33,692 nucleotides of DNA from positions 1-33,692 of the forward strand of contig JAJEBQ010000026.1 in assembly GCA_022822495.1 (NCBI GenBank). The letters are read 5' to 3'. Position numbers and translations under genes: made by a program. This document shows, piece after piece, positions 24,625 through 33,369 of this stretch. The notes below the pieces were generated by a model. It ran no database searches and was not told the origin of the DNA. It worked only from the letters and a program-made list of their open reading frames with translations. Within the stretch, counting starts at the first letter, position 1; the number at the start of each line of letters is the position of its first letter. The DNA comes from Paracoccaceae bacterium. Its GTDB lineage: Bacteria > Pseudomonadota > Alphaproteobacteria > Rhodobacterales > Rhodobacteraceae.

Positions 24625-25968
24625 TTAAATATGGATCTTGAGCGGTTTGTACTCAATGAGAGCTGACCTCCCGATAATTTTAAGTATCGTAACTGACATT
24701 TCAGAGCCGTAGGAATCGGTAAGTTTGATAGGGTCCCCAAGTTTAAAAGAAACGGGTTGCTGCAACCCATCTTCAATCGCGATATTATCCGCGTATAAAT
24801 ACATCCTATCCTTTGAATCAAGTATGGGATTAAGTCGCCCGTTGAGTTCAGGTACAAAGCCTGTCGCATTAGGAAAAATCGCCGAACCTCCCAAGGGTAT
24901 TTTTGTGAGTTCAATACGTTTACCTTTTTGATCAGGTCGCCAATTAAGGACTAATCCTCCTGCATACCCTTCCTTAGCAGCATAAACAGTCATTGGTAGA
25001 TGGGTTGTGTAAAAATCGAACCATGCTTCTCCATCGCGGTTGGTTGTCGAGCGTTGCCAGGTTTTGTTTGGAAACAAAGAAAGGACATCCACGCCCTCCA
25101 AGGGGAGACCATCGGAGTGAACCGATATTGTTGAGGTGGCAGGTGTTAATTCCAGTTTTGTGGCTGGAATTTTAAGTAAGAGATTAGACCTGTCTATCAA
25201 TCTATAAACCGGTAACTCCCCAGTTGCTTCATATGTTCTTTTTTTTATAATGGAAACACCATCGCCTCTGCGTTCCATCAGATACTTTCGATCAGTTGCT
25301 CCTGTAATATAACCAACCGAAGTTCTACCAAAAACAGAAGCGATAACTTCGTTACGTGTTGCCTGACTGATATCCATATTCTCAATAGTTATGCCGTTTG
25401 GTAGACTGCCAGGTGAATCAATCTCAAGATGTCCCTGAAAAATAGATAATCTTATGCGCCTTTTTGTTAACGCATAATCACGGTGCACAACACCGTTAAT
25501 CACAGCTTCAAAAACAGCTGACAAGTTATATTCCGGAATGTTTTCTCTATCAGGATTTTTTCGGGCTGCAACGCGCATGTTCCGTTTGACAAAATGCATG
25601 GCGTCTATAATCTGCGAATTAAGGGGGCCAACTATGTCTTGGGCATCAATTTGGCCTGAAGCACGATCTGGTCCCCTATAACATGTTGCCATAATCGTGG
25701 CCTGAGGTAGCCATTTTTCAGGTTTCTTGGAGCATAGTAAAATACCAGCAACTGTTGCACGGATATTACCGGACTCATCAACTTTTAATAGGCGGAGATT
25801 AATAAGTCCCTGTTGAGGGTTTTCAGATCCTGTAGAACTTAAGAGAGGTTCCCAAAGAGTTTTGCTGAGTGTATTGAAACCAGTATTTGGTACGATCTGC
25901 GTGTCATACCGCAGAAAACTGTTCTGGTCCCGGTTTTGGGCAAGACTCAATTTTTCATCTCCTACCAA
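24625..25968 (-). CDS. RecG-like/Schlafen-type ATP-binding protein lacking its N-terminal domain
   Basis: The 447 residues match the ATPase half (HATPase_c_4) of the 'putative DNA-binding/RecG-related' proteins. An N-box-like EAVINGVVHRDY lies at 154-165, the ATP-lid region IDSPGSLPNGI at 183-193, and ERRGDGVSII at 232-241. The AlbA_2/Schlafen domain normally in front is missing: the frame is closed by a stop just upstream and the other frames hold no trace. After residue 275 comes a beta-rich segment resembling a carboxypeptidase-regulatory-like domain (EGVDVLSLFPNKTWQRSTTN, then DGEAWFDFY), and then about 85 residues I do not recognise. The listed start is a TTG. A second TTG at 25950 has AGGAG eight bases before it and may be the real one. 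Transcription is leftwards towards the hsp20 terminator. It may be a decayed accessory gene. Confidence 0.6.
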   Translation of the reverse strand: MVGDEKLSLAQNRDQNSFLRYDTQIVPNTGFNTLSKTLWEPLLSSTGSENPQQGLINLRLLKVDESGNIRATVAGILLCSKKPEKWLPQATIMATCYRGPDRASGQIDAQDIVGPLNSQIIDAMHFVKRNMRVAARKNPDRENIPEYNLSAVFEAVINGVVHRDYALTKRRIRLSIFQGHLEIDSPGSLPNGITIENMDISQATRNEVIASVFGRTSVGYITGATDRKYLMERRGDGVSIIKKRTYEATGELPVYRLIDRSNLLLKIPATKLELTPATSTISVHSDGLPLEGVDVLSLFPNKTWQRSTTNRDGEAWFDFYTTHLPMTVYAAKEGYAGGLVLNWRPDQKGKRIELTKIPLGGSAIFPNATGFVPELNGRLNPILDSKDRMYLYADNIAIEDGLQQPVSFKLGDPIKLTDSYGSEMSVTILKIIGRSALIEYKPLKIHI

Positions 25969-26273
25969 GAATCTTTCAGCAGCACCACCACTATAACGCG
26001 ATAATCTTTATCGAACTAAGCGTCTGTCAGGGTGAAAATTTATCAAATTATATCGCAAATGACTTCTGATGTTTTTGGTTATTCAACTCACTGCCAAGTA
26101 AAATACATGGCATATAAGCAGTGAAAATTTCCTCAACAAAAACCGGCCATCCTAGTTTATACAGAAAGGTGTTTTTCGCTTTGTGGTTTAAAGCAGGGAC
26201 TAGCTAGCAGTAGTGTATCTGTAAAACTGCTAGCCAATAATTTTCATTTTGCCGTTCGTTTCGTGGAAGGCAG
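25969..26273. other. Intergenic stretch with an 8-base inverted repeat
   Basis: No gene was found in these 305 bases. GCTAGCAG (26203-26210) and CTGCTAGC (26227-26234) form a perfect inverted repeat with a 16-base loop, about 40 bases beyond the gabD stop. It lacks a T run, so it may be a weak terminator or processing hairpin for gabD, or a protein-binding site. Confidence 0.35.
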
Positions 26274-27749
26274 TTAGATACTCAAACAAATGTATTTCAT
26301 TTCCAGATAATCATCTATACCGTGTCTGGATCCTTCACGACCAATACCTGATTGTTTGACACCGCCAAAGGGAGCAGATTCTGTTGAGAAAATTCCGGTA
26401 TTTACACCGACAATACCATACTCCAAAGCTTCCGAAACCTTCCAGACCCTGGATACGTCCTTGGTATAGAAATAAGAAGCCAAACCATGGATGGAATCAT
26501 TGGCCAACGCAATAACTTCCTCATCCGTAGTGAATTTAAACAACGGCGCAAGGGGTCCAAAGGTTTCATCATAGGCGACCATCATGTCTTGTGTAACATC
26601 AGCAATCACTGTTGGTTCGAACCAGTAACCTCCCAATTCCGAGGGCCTGCCGCCAATCAGAACCCGACCACCTTTATCAAGGGCATCATCAATATGTGAT
26701 TTGACCTTTGTAACCGCATCCTGGTTGATCAGTGGACCCGTGTTAACGCCATCGGTGAAACCATCGCCAAGAACAAGAGATTTGGTTGCTTCAGCGAGTT
26801 TTCTGGAGAATTCTTCGTAAACACCTTCCTGAACATAAATTCTGTTGGCACACACACAGGTTTGGCCATTGTTTCGGTATTTACTGATCATGGCGCCCTC
26901 AACGGCAGCGTCTATATCCGCATCATCAAATACGATGAAGGGTGCATTACCACCAAGCTCCATCGATACCTTCATAATCTGCTCACCAGCCTGTCGCATC
27001 AGGATGCGTCCTACTTCCGTTGATCCTGTAAAGGTGAGTTTCCTGACAATTGGATTTGAACAAAATTCTTCACCCACCTGTCGTGACTTGGTCGAAGGAA
27101 CAACAGAAAACACACCTTTTGGGACCCCAGCTCTTTCGGCCAATACCGCCATGGAAAGGGCTGATAGGGGTGTTTCACTTGCTGGACGACAAACAATGGA
27201 GCAACCCACGGCGAGGGCGGGTGCAACTTTTCTGGCAATCATTGCATTGGGAAAATTCCAAGGTGTTATTGATGCAACCACGCCAACAGGTTGTTTCAAA
27301 ACCATCAGTTTTTTATCGGTTTGATGCCCCGGGATTGTTTCACCATATACGCGTTTGCCTTCCTCGGCAAACCATTGAATAAAGGAAGACCCATAGATAA
27401 TTTCGCCTTTGGCCTCGGCGAAAGGCTTACCCATTTCAGCTGTGAGGATTGCCGCCAAATCATCAGCATTTTCCATGGCCAAATTATACCAGCGATACAG
27501 GATTTCTGATCGTTCCTTAGCTGTTTTAGCAGCCCATTCTTTTTGAGCCGTTTCAGCTGTTTCAATCGCTCGTCTTACTTCAGCCACACCAAGATCGGGT
27601 ATGGAAACGATGACATCCCCCCGGGCAGGGTTGGTAATTTCAAAGGTCGCTCCATCATCAGCATCAACCCACTCACCGTTGATATAGGCCTTGGTGGCCA
27701 ACAGGGTTGGATCCTTCAGGATTGAGACCAAGTTTGTATGATCTAGCAT
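26274..27749 (-). CDS. gabD: NAD(P)-dependent succinate-semialdehyde dehydrogenase
   Basis: This 491-residue aldehyde dehydrogenase of the GabD subfamily oxidises succinate semialdehyde to succinate, the last step of GABA breakdown. It has TPWNFP in the cofactor-binding part, FTGSTEVGR, the catalytic Glu in ELGGNAPF and the catalytic Cys in NNGQTCVCANRIYVQEGVY; the GQ-CVCANR wording is characteristic of GabD. The frame begins at 27758, but the ATG three codons later (27749) is preceded by AGAGAGGA at a good distance and gives the family-type start MLDHTNLVSILKDP. A closely related semialdehyde substrate such as glutarate semialdehyde is possible. It appears to be a single-gene unit. Confidence 0.9.
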   Translation of the reverse strand: MLDHTNLVSILKDPTLLATKAYINGEWVDADDGATFEITNPARGDVIVSIPDLGVAEVRRAIETAETAQKEWAAKTAKERSEILYRWYNLAMENADDLAAILTAEMGKPFAEAKGEIIYGSSFIQWFAEEGKRVYGETIPGHQTDKKLMVLKQPVGVVASITPWNFPNAMIARKVAPALAVGCSIVCRPASETPLSALSMAVLAERAGVPKGVFSVVPSTKSRQVGEEFCSNPIVRKLTFTGSTEVGRILMRQAGEQIMKVSMELGGNAPFIVFDDADIDAAVEGAMISKYRNNGQTCVCANRIYVQEGVYEEFSRKLAEATKSLVLGDGFTDGVNTGPLINQDAVTKVKSHIDDALDKGGRVLIGGRPSELGGYWFEPTVIADVTQDMMVAYDETFGPLAPLFKFTTDEEVIALANDSIHGLASYFYTKDVSRVWKVSEALEYGIVGVNTGIFSTESAPFGGVKQSGIGREGSRHGIDDYLEMKYICLSI

Positions 27750-27792
27750 TTTTAACATCCTCTCTTTTGATTGTAGACCTATTCAATCTTTG

Positions 27793-27807
27793 TTTGGATT
27801 GTCCAAA
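27793..27807. promoter_or_regulatory. Inverted repeat upstream of gabD
   Basis: TTTGGA-TTG-TCCAAA is a perfect six-base dyad with a three-base spacer, about 45 bases before the gabD ATG. The position suits a repressor or activator site at the promoter. The regulator is not known. Confidence 0.35.
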
Positions 27808-27924
27808 ATACAAGGGAAATGGGGTAAAAATGTTATTTTAAATGCCTCGGACTTATTCAAAGGCAAAACGGCAATGCCTGCACCTGGATGATTAACCCGT
27901 TGAGGACCTATTGCCACCCAATTT

Positions 27925-28542
27925 CTAGAGGTATGTTAGTTCCTCCAATGAACCTTCTTGGTAAAAAGGAATGCTATCCAGTTGGGCAGCATGATTGTTG
28001 ATGGACTTGACGAACCTTATCACTTTACGGGTGATGGCAGGAATATCAAGATCAAGAGCTTCCTCTAATGTAAACCACGCGAGATCTGAAAGTTCGCCGG
28101 ACGCATCCTTAAAAGTGTCGAAGTGCCTAACGTCGAAATTCTCCCGTGCTCTAAATATAAAGAATCTAGTATCAAATCTCCTTGACATACCCGTTGGAGT
28201 TAGGGCTCGCAATACAAAAGCCATGCCAAAATCCTGTATATTATCCTTGCTAATCGTAATTCCAGTCTCCTCAGTCAGCTCACGAAGGGCGCTATTAACC
28301 AAGGGCTGCATGAGACCTATTTCCGCTTTTACCGCCAGTTTATGATAGTTTCTGATCCGGCTTGTTGGTATAAAGCAGCCTTGCAAGTCGTTTGGCTCGA
28401 CAGCTCCTCCTGGAAAAACATATTTTTCAGGCATGAACACGGCCTTCTTTCCACGCTTGCCCATGAGAACCTTAGGTGGGTTAAAATCAGTCCGTACCAG
28501 TATGACACTTGCGGCGTTTCTGATTTCAGGTGAAGCAATCAT
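27925..28542 (-). CDS. NUDIX hydrolase with an extended box
   Basis: This 205-residue protein hydrolyses an unknown nucleoside diphosphate derivative or similar compound. The Nudix box is split: FPGGAVEPND lies at 43-52 and the catalytic ALRELTEETGI at 85-95, with about 35 extra residues between. This long insertion is typical of the NUDT19/CoA-diphosphatase-like proteins common in alphaproteobacteria. The residues REL-EE-G needed for metal binding are intact. The ATG at 28542 has no good Shine-Dalgarno sequence. It lies 226 bases downstream of the topA-mce-DUF1467 operon on the same strand and may be co-transcribed. Confidence 0.85.
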   Translation of the reverse strand: MIASPEIRNAASVILVRTDFNPPKVLMGKRGKKAVFMPEKYVFPGGAVEPNDLQGCFIPTSRIRNYHKLAVKAEIGLMQPLVNSALRELTEETGITISKDNIQDFGMAFVLRALTPTGMSRRFDTRFFIFRARENFDVRHFDTFKDASGELSDLAWFTLEEALDLDIPAITRKVIRFVKSINNHAAQLDSIPFYQEGSLEELTYL

Positions 28543-28768
28543 GTCAAGAACTTGCGCTTTATTGCTCCATGGGTCTACGGTCTACTGTTTTTAAATTGAT
28601 ATGAAACTTGGTCTTAACTTATGCTAAATTCGAGGGGTGCTCACTGCAATAGCCCTCTCCGTGTGTTCAGAATCTTCCAATATACAGTACCTACCCAATA
28701 AGGCTAAAGACATTGAATGGCAGGTCAACGATTTGCAATTATGGGATTCGGGATGCAGAGGCACTGAT

Positions 28769-29050
28769 TTAACCATAACTGCCATCACCCCATCGACCAA
28801 AAAAGTCTATGTCCTCCATACTCAAATTACCGTAAATTAAAACAAGACAAACAATAAGCCAGATGGCGGCTGATGTTAAAGTTGTCCAGAAAGCCTTGCT
28901 TTTAAGTCCGGCATGTGTTGGTGCTGACTGGGGAGTACCAATTTCTATGTTACCATCTTCCTTTTGAGTTTTAATGCGCCTTGGCAAAAATAAAAACAAA
29001 CACAATACCCAGATGATTGCATACAAAACCACAGCTCCGGCGATGGACAT
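28769..29050 (-). CDS. DUF1467-family small membrane protein
   Basis: This is a 93-residue protein with two membrane helices (about 4-24 and 54-74), the first containing YAIIWVLCLFLFLP, which is typical of the DUF1467 family. The function is unknown. In alphaproteobacteria this family often sits next to methylmalonyl-CoA epimerase, as it does here. It starts two bases after the mce stop, with GAGGAG inside the last codons of mce serving as ribosome binding site. Confidence 0.85.
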   Translation of the reverse strand: MSIAGAVVLYAIIWVLCLFLFLPRRIKTQKEDGNIEIGTPQSAPTHAGLKSKAFWTTLTSAAIWLIVCLVLIYGNLSMEDIDFFGRWGDGSYG

Positions 29051-29052
29051 GA

Positions 29053-29451
29053 TTACGTCTCCTCAAATTCTACAAGGGTCCCAAGGCAATCCTTGGGATG
29101 AAGAAAGATGACGGATTTGCCATGAGCACCAGTCTTTGGTGGTCCAAGGACTTGCAGACCTTCATCATTCATCTTACGCAATGCGTTATCCATATTATCA
29201 ACCTCAAGGCAAAAGTGATGAATACCCCCTGCTGGATTTTTGTTCAAAAAAGCGGCAATGGGACTCTTGTCACCAAGAGGTTCCAAGAGCTCAATCTTGG
29301 TATTGGATAATTCTACAAAAACTACTGAAACGCCATGTTCCGGGATAGCAGTTGGTTTGGACACATTGCCCCCAAAAACCTCTTTATACAGCCTTGTTGC
29401 CTGGTTGAGGTCCGGCACAGCAATGGCAATATGGTTTAAGGCTCCAATCAT
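29053..29451 (-). CDS. mce: Methylmalonyl-CoA epimerase
   Basis: This 132-residue glyoxalase-fold enzyme interconverts the (R) and (S) forms of methylmalonyl-CoA in propionate metabolism. Metal ligands expected for the family are present: His7 in LNHIAIAV, the His in GGIHHFCLEV (78-79) and the Glu in GTLVEFEE near 129. The length is normal. It overlaps the topA stop by four bases (ATGA) with GGGAA upstream, and is followed by DUF1467 after two bases. No methylmalonyl-CoA mutase or propionyl-CoA carboxylase lies in the window. Confidence 0.92.
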   Translation of the reverse strand: MIGALNHIAIAVPDLNQATRLYKEVFGGNVSKPTAIPEHGVSVVFVELSNTKIELLEPLGDKSPIAAFLNKNPAGGIHHFCLEVDNMDNALRKMNDEGLQVLGPPKTGAHGKSVIFLHPKDCLGTLVEFEET

Positions 29452-32129
29452 TTTTTGTTCCCGAGTTTTTTATCAATTAGTTGTACCGCCAGCTCCATGG
29501 TAACATCCTTGATTTTTATTCCCTTCGGTACTGAAGCATTTACCTTATTCCATCTGATATAAGGTCCAAATTTGCCATTAAGGACTTCAACAGGTCCCTT
29601 TTTTTGAGGATGTTCGCCCAACTTTAATGTCGTCGATTTGCTTGCCTTAAGATCAATTATTTCTATGGCATTTTCCAACGTCAGGGTTTTAGGATCAATA
29701 GATTTCGGAAGTGAAGCATTGACTCCATTCCATTTTAAATAGGGGCCGTATCTTCCAGAATGCAAACTAATTCCCCCACCGCTGGGGTGCTGCCCCATCA
29801 CTCCGGGTGCAGTCGCAGGTGGTTCCGAAAGTATACTTACAGCACGGTTAATTCCGATGTCAAAAACTTCTTGGGGGTTATCTGAATCAAGGTTGGTATA
29901 TTTGCCTTCATATTTCAAATAGGGACCTAAAGGCCCAATACTTGCCGTAATATCCTTACCCGTTTCTGGATGAAGTCCAACCAACCGGGGCAAGGAGAAT
30001 AATTTTACCGCAAGTTCAAGGTTCAAATCAGCTTCATTGATATTTTTTGGTATCCCCGCTCTCTTTGGTTTTTTCCTTGATTTTGAATCCTCTTCCAATT
30101 CAAAAAACTTGCCGTATCGGCCAGATTTTAAATAGATGGTCTTACCTGATTCAGGGTCTTTACCGATTTCATTGTGAGAAGGCACAAACCCCTTTTTGCC
30201 ATATTCAAAGGGTTGGTTAAATCGACATTTGGAACATGAAAAGTAAGGAGCAGAATTTTTGAAGATTCTCAATTGGAGAGTACCATCCTTACAATCTGGA
30301 TTGGGACATTTCAGCGCATGTCCAGAATCGGAACCGTTTTTCAGAATTTGGGGTGCCACAACTTCAGCAACTTTATCAATAACCTGCTTGATTTGCTGAT
30401 TGTTTACACTTTCAACCTTCGGTGAGAAATCGTTCCAGAAGTCATTTAATACATTCCCTTTGTTTTCTCTCCCACCAGAGACTTCGTCCAAAAGATTTTC
30501 CATTTCTGCGGTAAAGCCATATTCCACATATTTGGGAAAATAGGTTTGCAAAAAGGCAACAACCACTCTTCCTGAAGCAGTTGGCTGGAGTTTGTTGGAA
30601 CGGGGGACAGCAACAACATAACCTCGATCAACAAGGGTGGAAATAATTGTTGAATAAGTTGAAGGTCTCCCTATGCCATGGTCTACCATGGCCTTAACCA
30701 GCGACGCTTCGGAATATCTGCTGGGAGGCTGGGTGGTGTTTTTCTTTACATCGGTAGTCTTAAGATTGATTTTTTCACCCTCGGACAAAGGAGGCAAATC
30801 AGGATTTAGAAAGCTTTCTTCCTTATCCGATATCTTGGCTGCATCTCCCAGGCTTTCTTCATAAACTTTCTTGAAACCATCAAAAAGTTGTATCTTACCT
30901 GAAGCTAATAACTCTATACCAGGATCTTCAGATTTTATGGTTACCCTAGTATTTTTTACAAGGTTAGATTTCATTTGGGTTGCAAGTGTTCGCTTCCAAA
31001 CAAGGTCGTATAACTTGGCTTCAACTTGGGTAAGGGATGCTCCAGATTTGATTAAATTTTGGGCATTTTGAACAAGGCGTGTTGGACGAATGCATTCATG
31101 TGCCTCTTGGGCGTTTTTTGCTTTTTGCTTATAAACGCGTTCCTTTGAAGCAAGATAATCGGTTCCGAACAATTGAGATATCGCCGAACGGCATTCCTTT
31201 ATTGCACTCGGAGCCATGCTAATGGCATCTGTTCTCATATAGGTTATGTGGCCTGCTTCATAAAGTTTTTGGGCTACTCGCATGGTTTCAGAAGATTTTA
31301 ACCTGAGTTTCCTGTTGGCCTCTTGTTGTAATGTCGCAGTTGTAAAGGGAGGAGGAGGATTAATGGCTGAATCCCTGCTTCTGACAGAAACAATCTCATA
31401 ATGCTTGAGATTCTTCAGGGTTGTTTGAGCCTCGGTCGCAATATCGGACCTGTCAAAACCAGTTTTCCCTAGTTTTTTACCATCAAATAAAGTGAGATTG
31501 GCCCGAAATTCTTTATTCGCAACATTCAGAAATGATGCGGAAATTGTCCAGTAATCCTTGCTTTCGAATTGCTCAATTTTTTGTTCTTTCTCCGACACCA
31601 TCCGAAGGCAGACGGATTGAACCCTTCCTGCTGAAGACCCACAAGGAAGTTTTGTCCAGAGTATTGGAGACAGATTGAAACCAACCAGAAAATCTAATGT
31701 CCGGCGTGCAAGATAGGCATCGACAAGATCCATGTCGATTTGCCTTGGATCATTCAACGCGGATTGCACACTATCTTTGGTAATTGAAGAAAATGAGATA
31801 CGGTTTTTCTGACCTATGGAAAAATCCTTGAATTTTGTCTTGAGAATTTCCTCCAAATGCCAACTGATGGCTTCGCCCTCCCGATCAGGGTCGGTAGCCA
31901 GGATGAGATTTGGATCGGATTTGAGTGCAGTGATGATGGTATTGAGATGCTTTCGTGCCCTGGGATTGATTTCCCAAATTGCCTTGAAGTTATTATCGGG
32001 GTCAACAGCCTCCTTTTTGGGTTTGAAATCCCGGATGTGTCCGTAAGAAGCCAAAACCTTAAAGTTTTTCCCTAGGTACTTTTCAATTGTTTTGGCCTTG
32101 GCAGGTGATTCGACCACTACTACAGGCAT
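29448..32129 (-). CDS. topA: DNA topoisomerase I
   Basis: This type IA topoisomerase of 893 residues relaxes negative supercoils. The TOPRIM domain opens with VVVESPAKAKTIEKYLG and has DPDREGEAI near 80. The active-site Tyr is in ITYMRTDAIS near residue 300. The C-terminal part has one four-Cys zinc ribbon (CPNPDC then CSKC, near 610-640), followed by several topo_C repeats with the 'GRYGPYLKWNGVNASLP' type of strand. GGAG lies five bases before the ATG. It is the first gene of the topA-mce-DUF1467 operon and is divergent from the agmatinase-family gene, with a shared 231-base upstream region. Confidence 0.96.
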   Translation of the reverse strand: MPVVVVESPAKAKTIEKYLGKNFKVLASYGHIRDFKPKKEAVDPDNNFKAIWEINPRARKHLNTIITALKSDPNLILATDPDREGEAISWHLEEILKTKFKDFSIGQKNRISFSSITKDSVQSALNDPRQIDMDLVDAYLARRTLDFLVGFNLSPILWTKLPCGSSAGRVQSVCLRMVSEKEQKIEQFESKDYWTISASFLNVANKEFRANLTLFDGKKLGKTGFDRSDIATEAQTTLKNLKHYEIVSVRSRDSAINPPPPFTTATLQQEANRKLRLKSSETMRVAQKLYEAGHITYMRTDAISMAPSAIKECRSAISQLFGTDYLASKERVYKQKAKNAQEAHECIRPTRLVQNAQNLIKSGASLTQVEAKLYDLVWKRTLATQMKSNLVKNTRVTIKSEDPGIELLASGKIQLFDGFKKVYEESLGDAAKISDKEESFLNPDLPPLSEGEKINLKTTDVKKNTTQPPSRYSEASLVKAMVDHGIGRPSTYSTIISTLVDRGYVVAVPRSNKLQPTASGRVVVAFLQTYFPKYVEYGFTAEMENLLDEVSGGRENKGNVLNDFWNDFSPKVESVNNQQIKQVIDKVAEVVAPQILKNGSDSGHALKCPNPDCKDGTLQLRIFKNSAPYFSCSKCRFNQPFEYGKKGFVPSHNEIGKDPESGKTIYLKSGRYGKFFELEEDSKSRKKPKRAGIPKNINEADLNLELAVKLFSLPRLVGLHPETGKDITASIGPLGPYLKYEGKYTNLDSDNPQEVFDIGINRAVSILSEPPATAPGVMGQHPSGGGISLHSGRYGPYLKWNGVNASLPKSIDPKTLTLENAIEIIDLKASKSTTLKLGEHPQKKGPVEVLNGKFGPYIRWNKVNASVPKGIKIKDVTMELAVQLIDKKLGNKK

Positions 32130-32360
32130 ATTTTCTCCAACTGGTTCAAATTTGTTTCCTTGTTGATAAATAATGTCGCATGATGATTATTTGCAAAGCC
32201 AATACTGATATTAAATTTATGGTCGTCGTGTACATAATTATAAATTCAGAACGCAATTGTATCCTTGCACAATGAAGTGAACAAAATTTATTGTGGATAA
32301 GTGATAAAGGAACAATTAGGAAAAATGCAATAATTTTTATTTTGGCAAGAGAGGACTGAA

Positions 32361-33332
32361 ATGGCAAATCATGGTTATGAACAAGGCGATTTAAACCTTC
32401 CATTTGTCGGTATTTGCACCTTTGGAAAATATCCTTACCGGAAAGAAATTTCTGCTAATGATTTTGATCTTGCATTCATCGGAGCTCCTTTTGATATGGG
32501 CACCCAATGGCGATCGGGTGCAAGGTTTGGGCCACGCTCAGTCCGGGAAGCTTCAACATTGTTTTCCTTTGGACACGCCGGTGCATATGACCATGAGGAC
32601 CGCCTAACCTACCTTGAACCGGGTAAAGTGAAAATTGTGGATTTGGGCGATGCAGATATCATCCACACCGATACAATTTCAAGCCATAATAATATTGAGA
32701 ATAAAGTTTCCTATGCTCTTTCCAAAGGCGCTGTTCCTGTGACTGTAGGCGGCGACCATTCCATTAATATACCTTGTCTTAGAGCTTTCAAAGGACAGGA
32801 ACCCATGCATCTTATTCAGATTGATGCCCACCTTGATTTTGTTGATGAACGGCATGGTGTCCGATATGGGCACGGCAATCCAATGCGCAGAGCGGTTGAA
32901 CATGATTTCATAACAGGTTTGACCCAGATTGGTATTCGAAATGTGTCCTCGACTGCAAGGGAAGGATATGAGGAAGCATTGAACATGGGATCCGAAATAA
33001 TCTCGGTCAGACAAGCTCGTTCAATGGGTGATGAAGGTCTTCTCAATCGAATACCCGAAAATGTAAACTATTATGTAACCATAGATATTGATGCCTTTGA
33101 CCCCTCAATTGCTCCAGGGACAGGTACACCTAGTCATGGTGGGTTTTTGTATTATGAAATTCTGGAATTTCTGGATGGCTTGTCGAAAAGAGGTCAAGTC
33201 AGGGGAGTTGACCTCGTTGAGGTGGCCCCGGATTACGACCCAACGGGTTCAACAGCAATTCTTGCAGCTCAAATCCTCATGAATTTTATCGGTAGAATCC
33301 TACATCATGGTCGGCAACCAAAATCCACCTGA
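32361..33332 (+). CDS. Agmatinase/arginase-family ureohydrolase
   Basis: This 323-residue manganese enzyme releases urea from a guanidino compound. All metal ligands are visible: His133 in GGDHS, Asp155-His157-Asp159 in DAHLDF, and Asp242-Asp244 in IDIDAFDPSIAPGTGTP. The sequence is closest in style to agmatinase/guanidinobutyrase (SpeB/Gbh) rather than arginase, but the exact substrate cannot be read. A good AGAGAGG ribosome binding site precedes the ATG. A hairpin follows its stop at 33348, which is also the edge of an insertion element. If it acts on guanidinobutyrate, the GABA produced could feed the gabD product, but the two genes are 5 kb apart on opposite strands. Confidence 0.9.
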   Translation: MANHGYEQGDLNLPFVGICTFGKYPYRKEISANDFDLAFIGAPFDMGTQWRSGARFGPRSVREASTLFSFGHAGAYDHEDRLTYLEPGKVKIVDLGDADIIHTDTISSHNNIENKVSYALSKGAVPVTVGGDHSINIPCLRAFKGQEPMHLIQIDAHLDFVDERHGVRYGHGNPMRRAVEHDFITGLTQIGIRNVSSTAREGYEEALNMGSEIISVRQARSMGDEGLLNRIPENVNYYVTIDIDAFDPSIAPGTGTPSHGGFLYYEILEFLDGLSKRGQVRGVDLVEVAPDYDPTGSTAILAAQILMNFIGRILHHGRQPKST

Positions 33333-33347
33333 AGATTGCAGATTAAA

Positions 33348-33369
33348 AAAAAGGGTCTTCGCCCTTTTT
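33348..33369 (+). terminator. Hairpin after the agmatinase gene, formed at the IS border
   Basis: AAAAAGGG (33348-33355) and CCCTTTTT (33362-33369) pair perfectly around TCTTCG. This would act as an intrinsic terminator for the gene ending at 33332. The right part belongs to the presumed ISL3 end, so the terminator may be a product of the insertion. Confidence 0.65.

Noticed and set aside
28637-28840. 67-codon plus-strand frame
   Set aside because: It overlaps the end of the DUF1467 gene in antisense and has no recognisable content.
26274-33332. A guanidinobutyrate-to-succinate module formed by the agmatinase-family gene and gabD
   Set aside because: The genes are 5 kb apart on opposite strands, with unrelated genes between and no aminotransferase; location gives no support.
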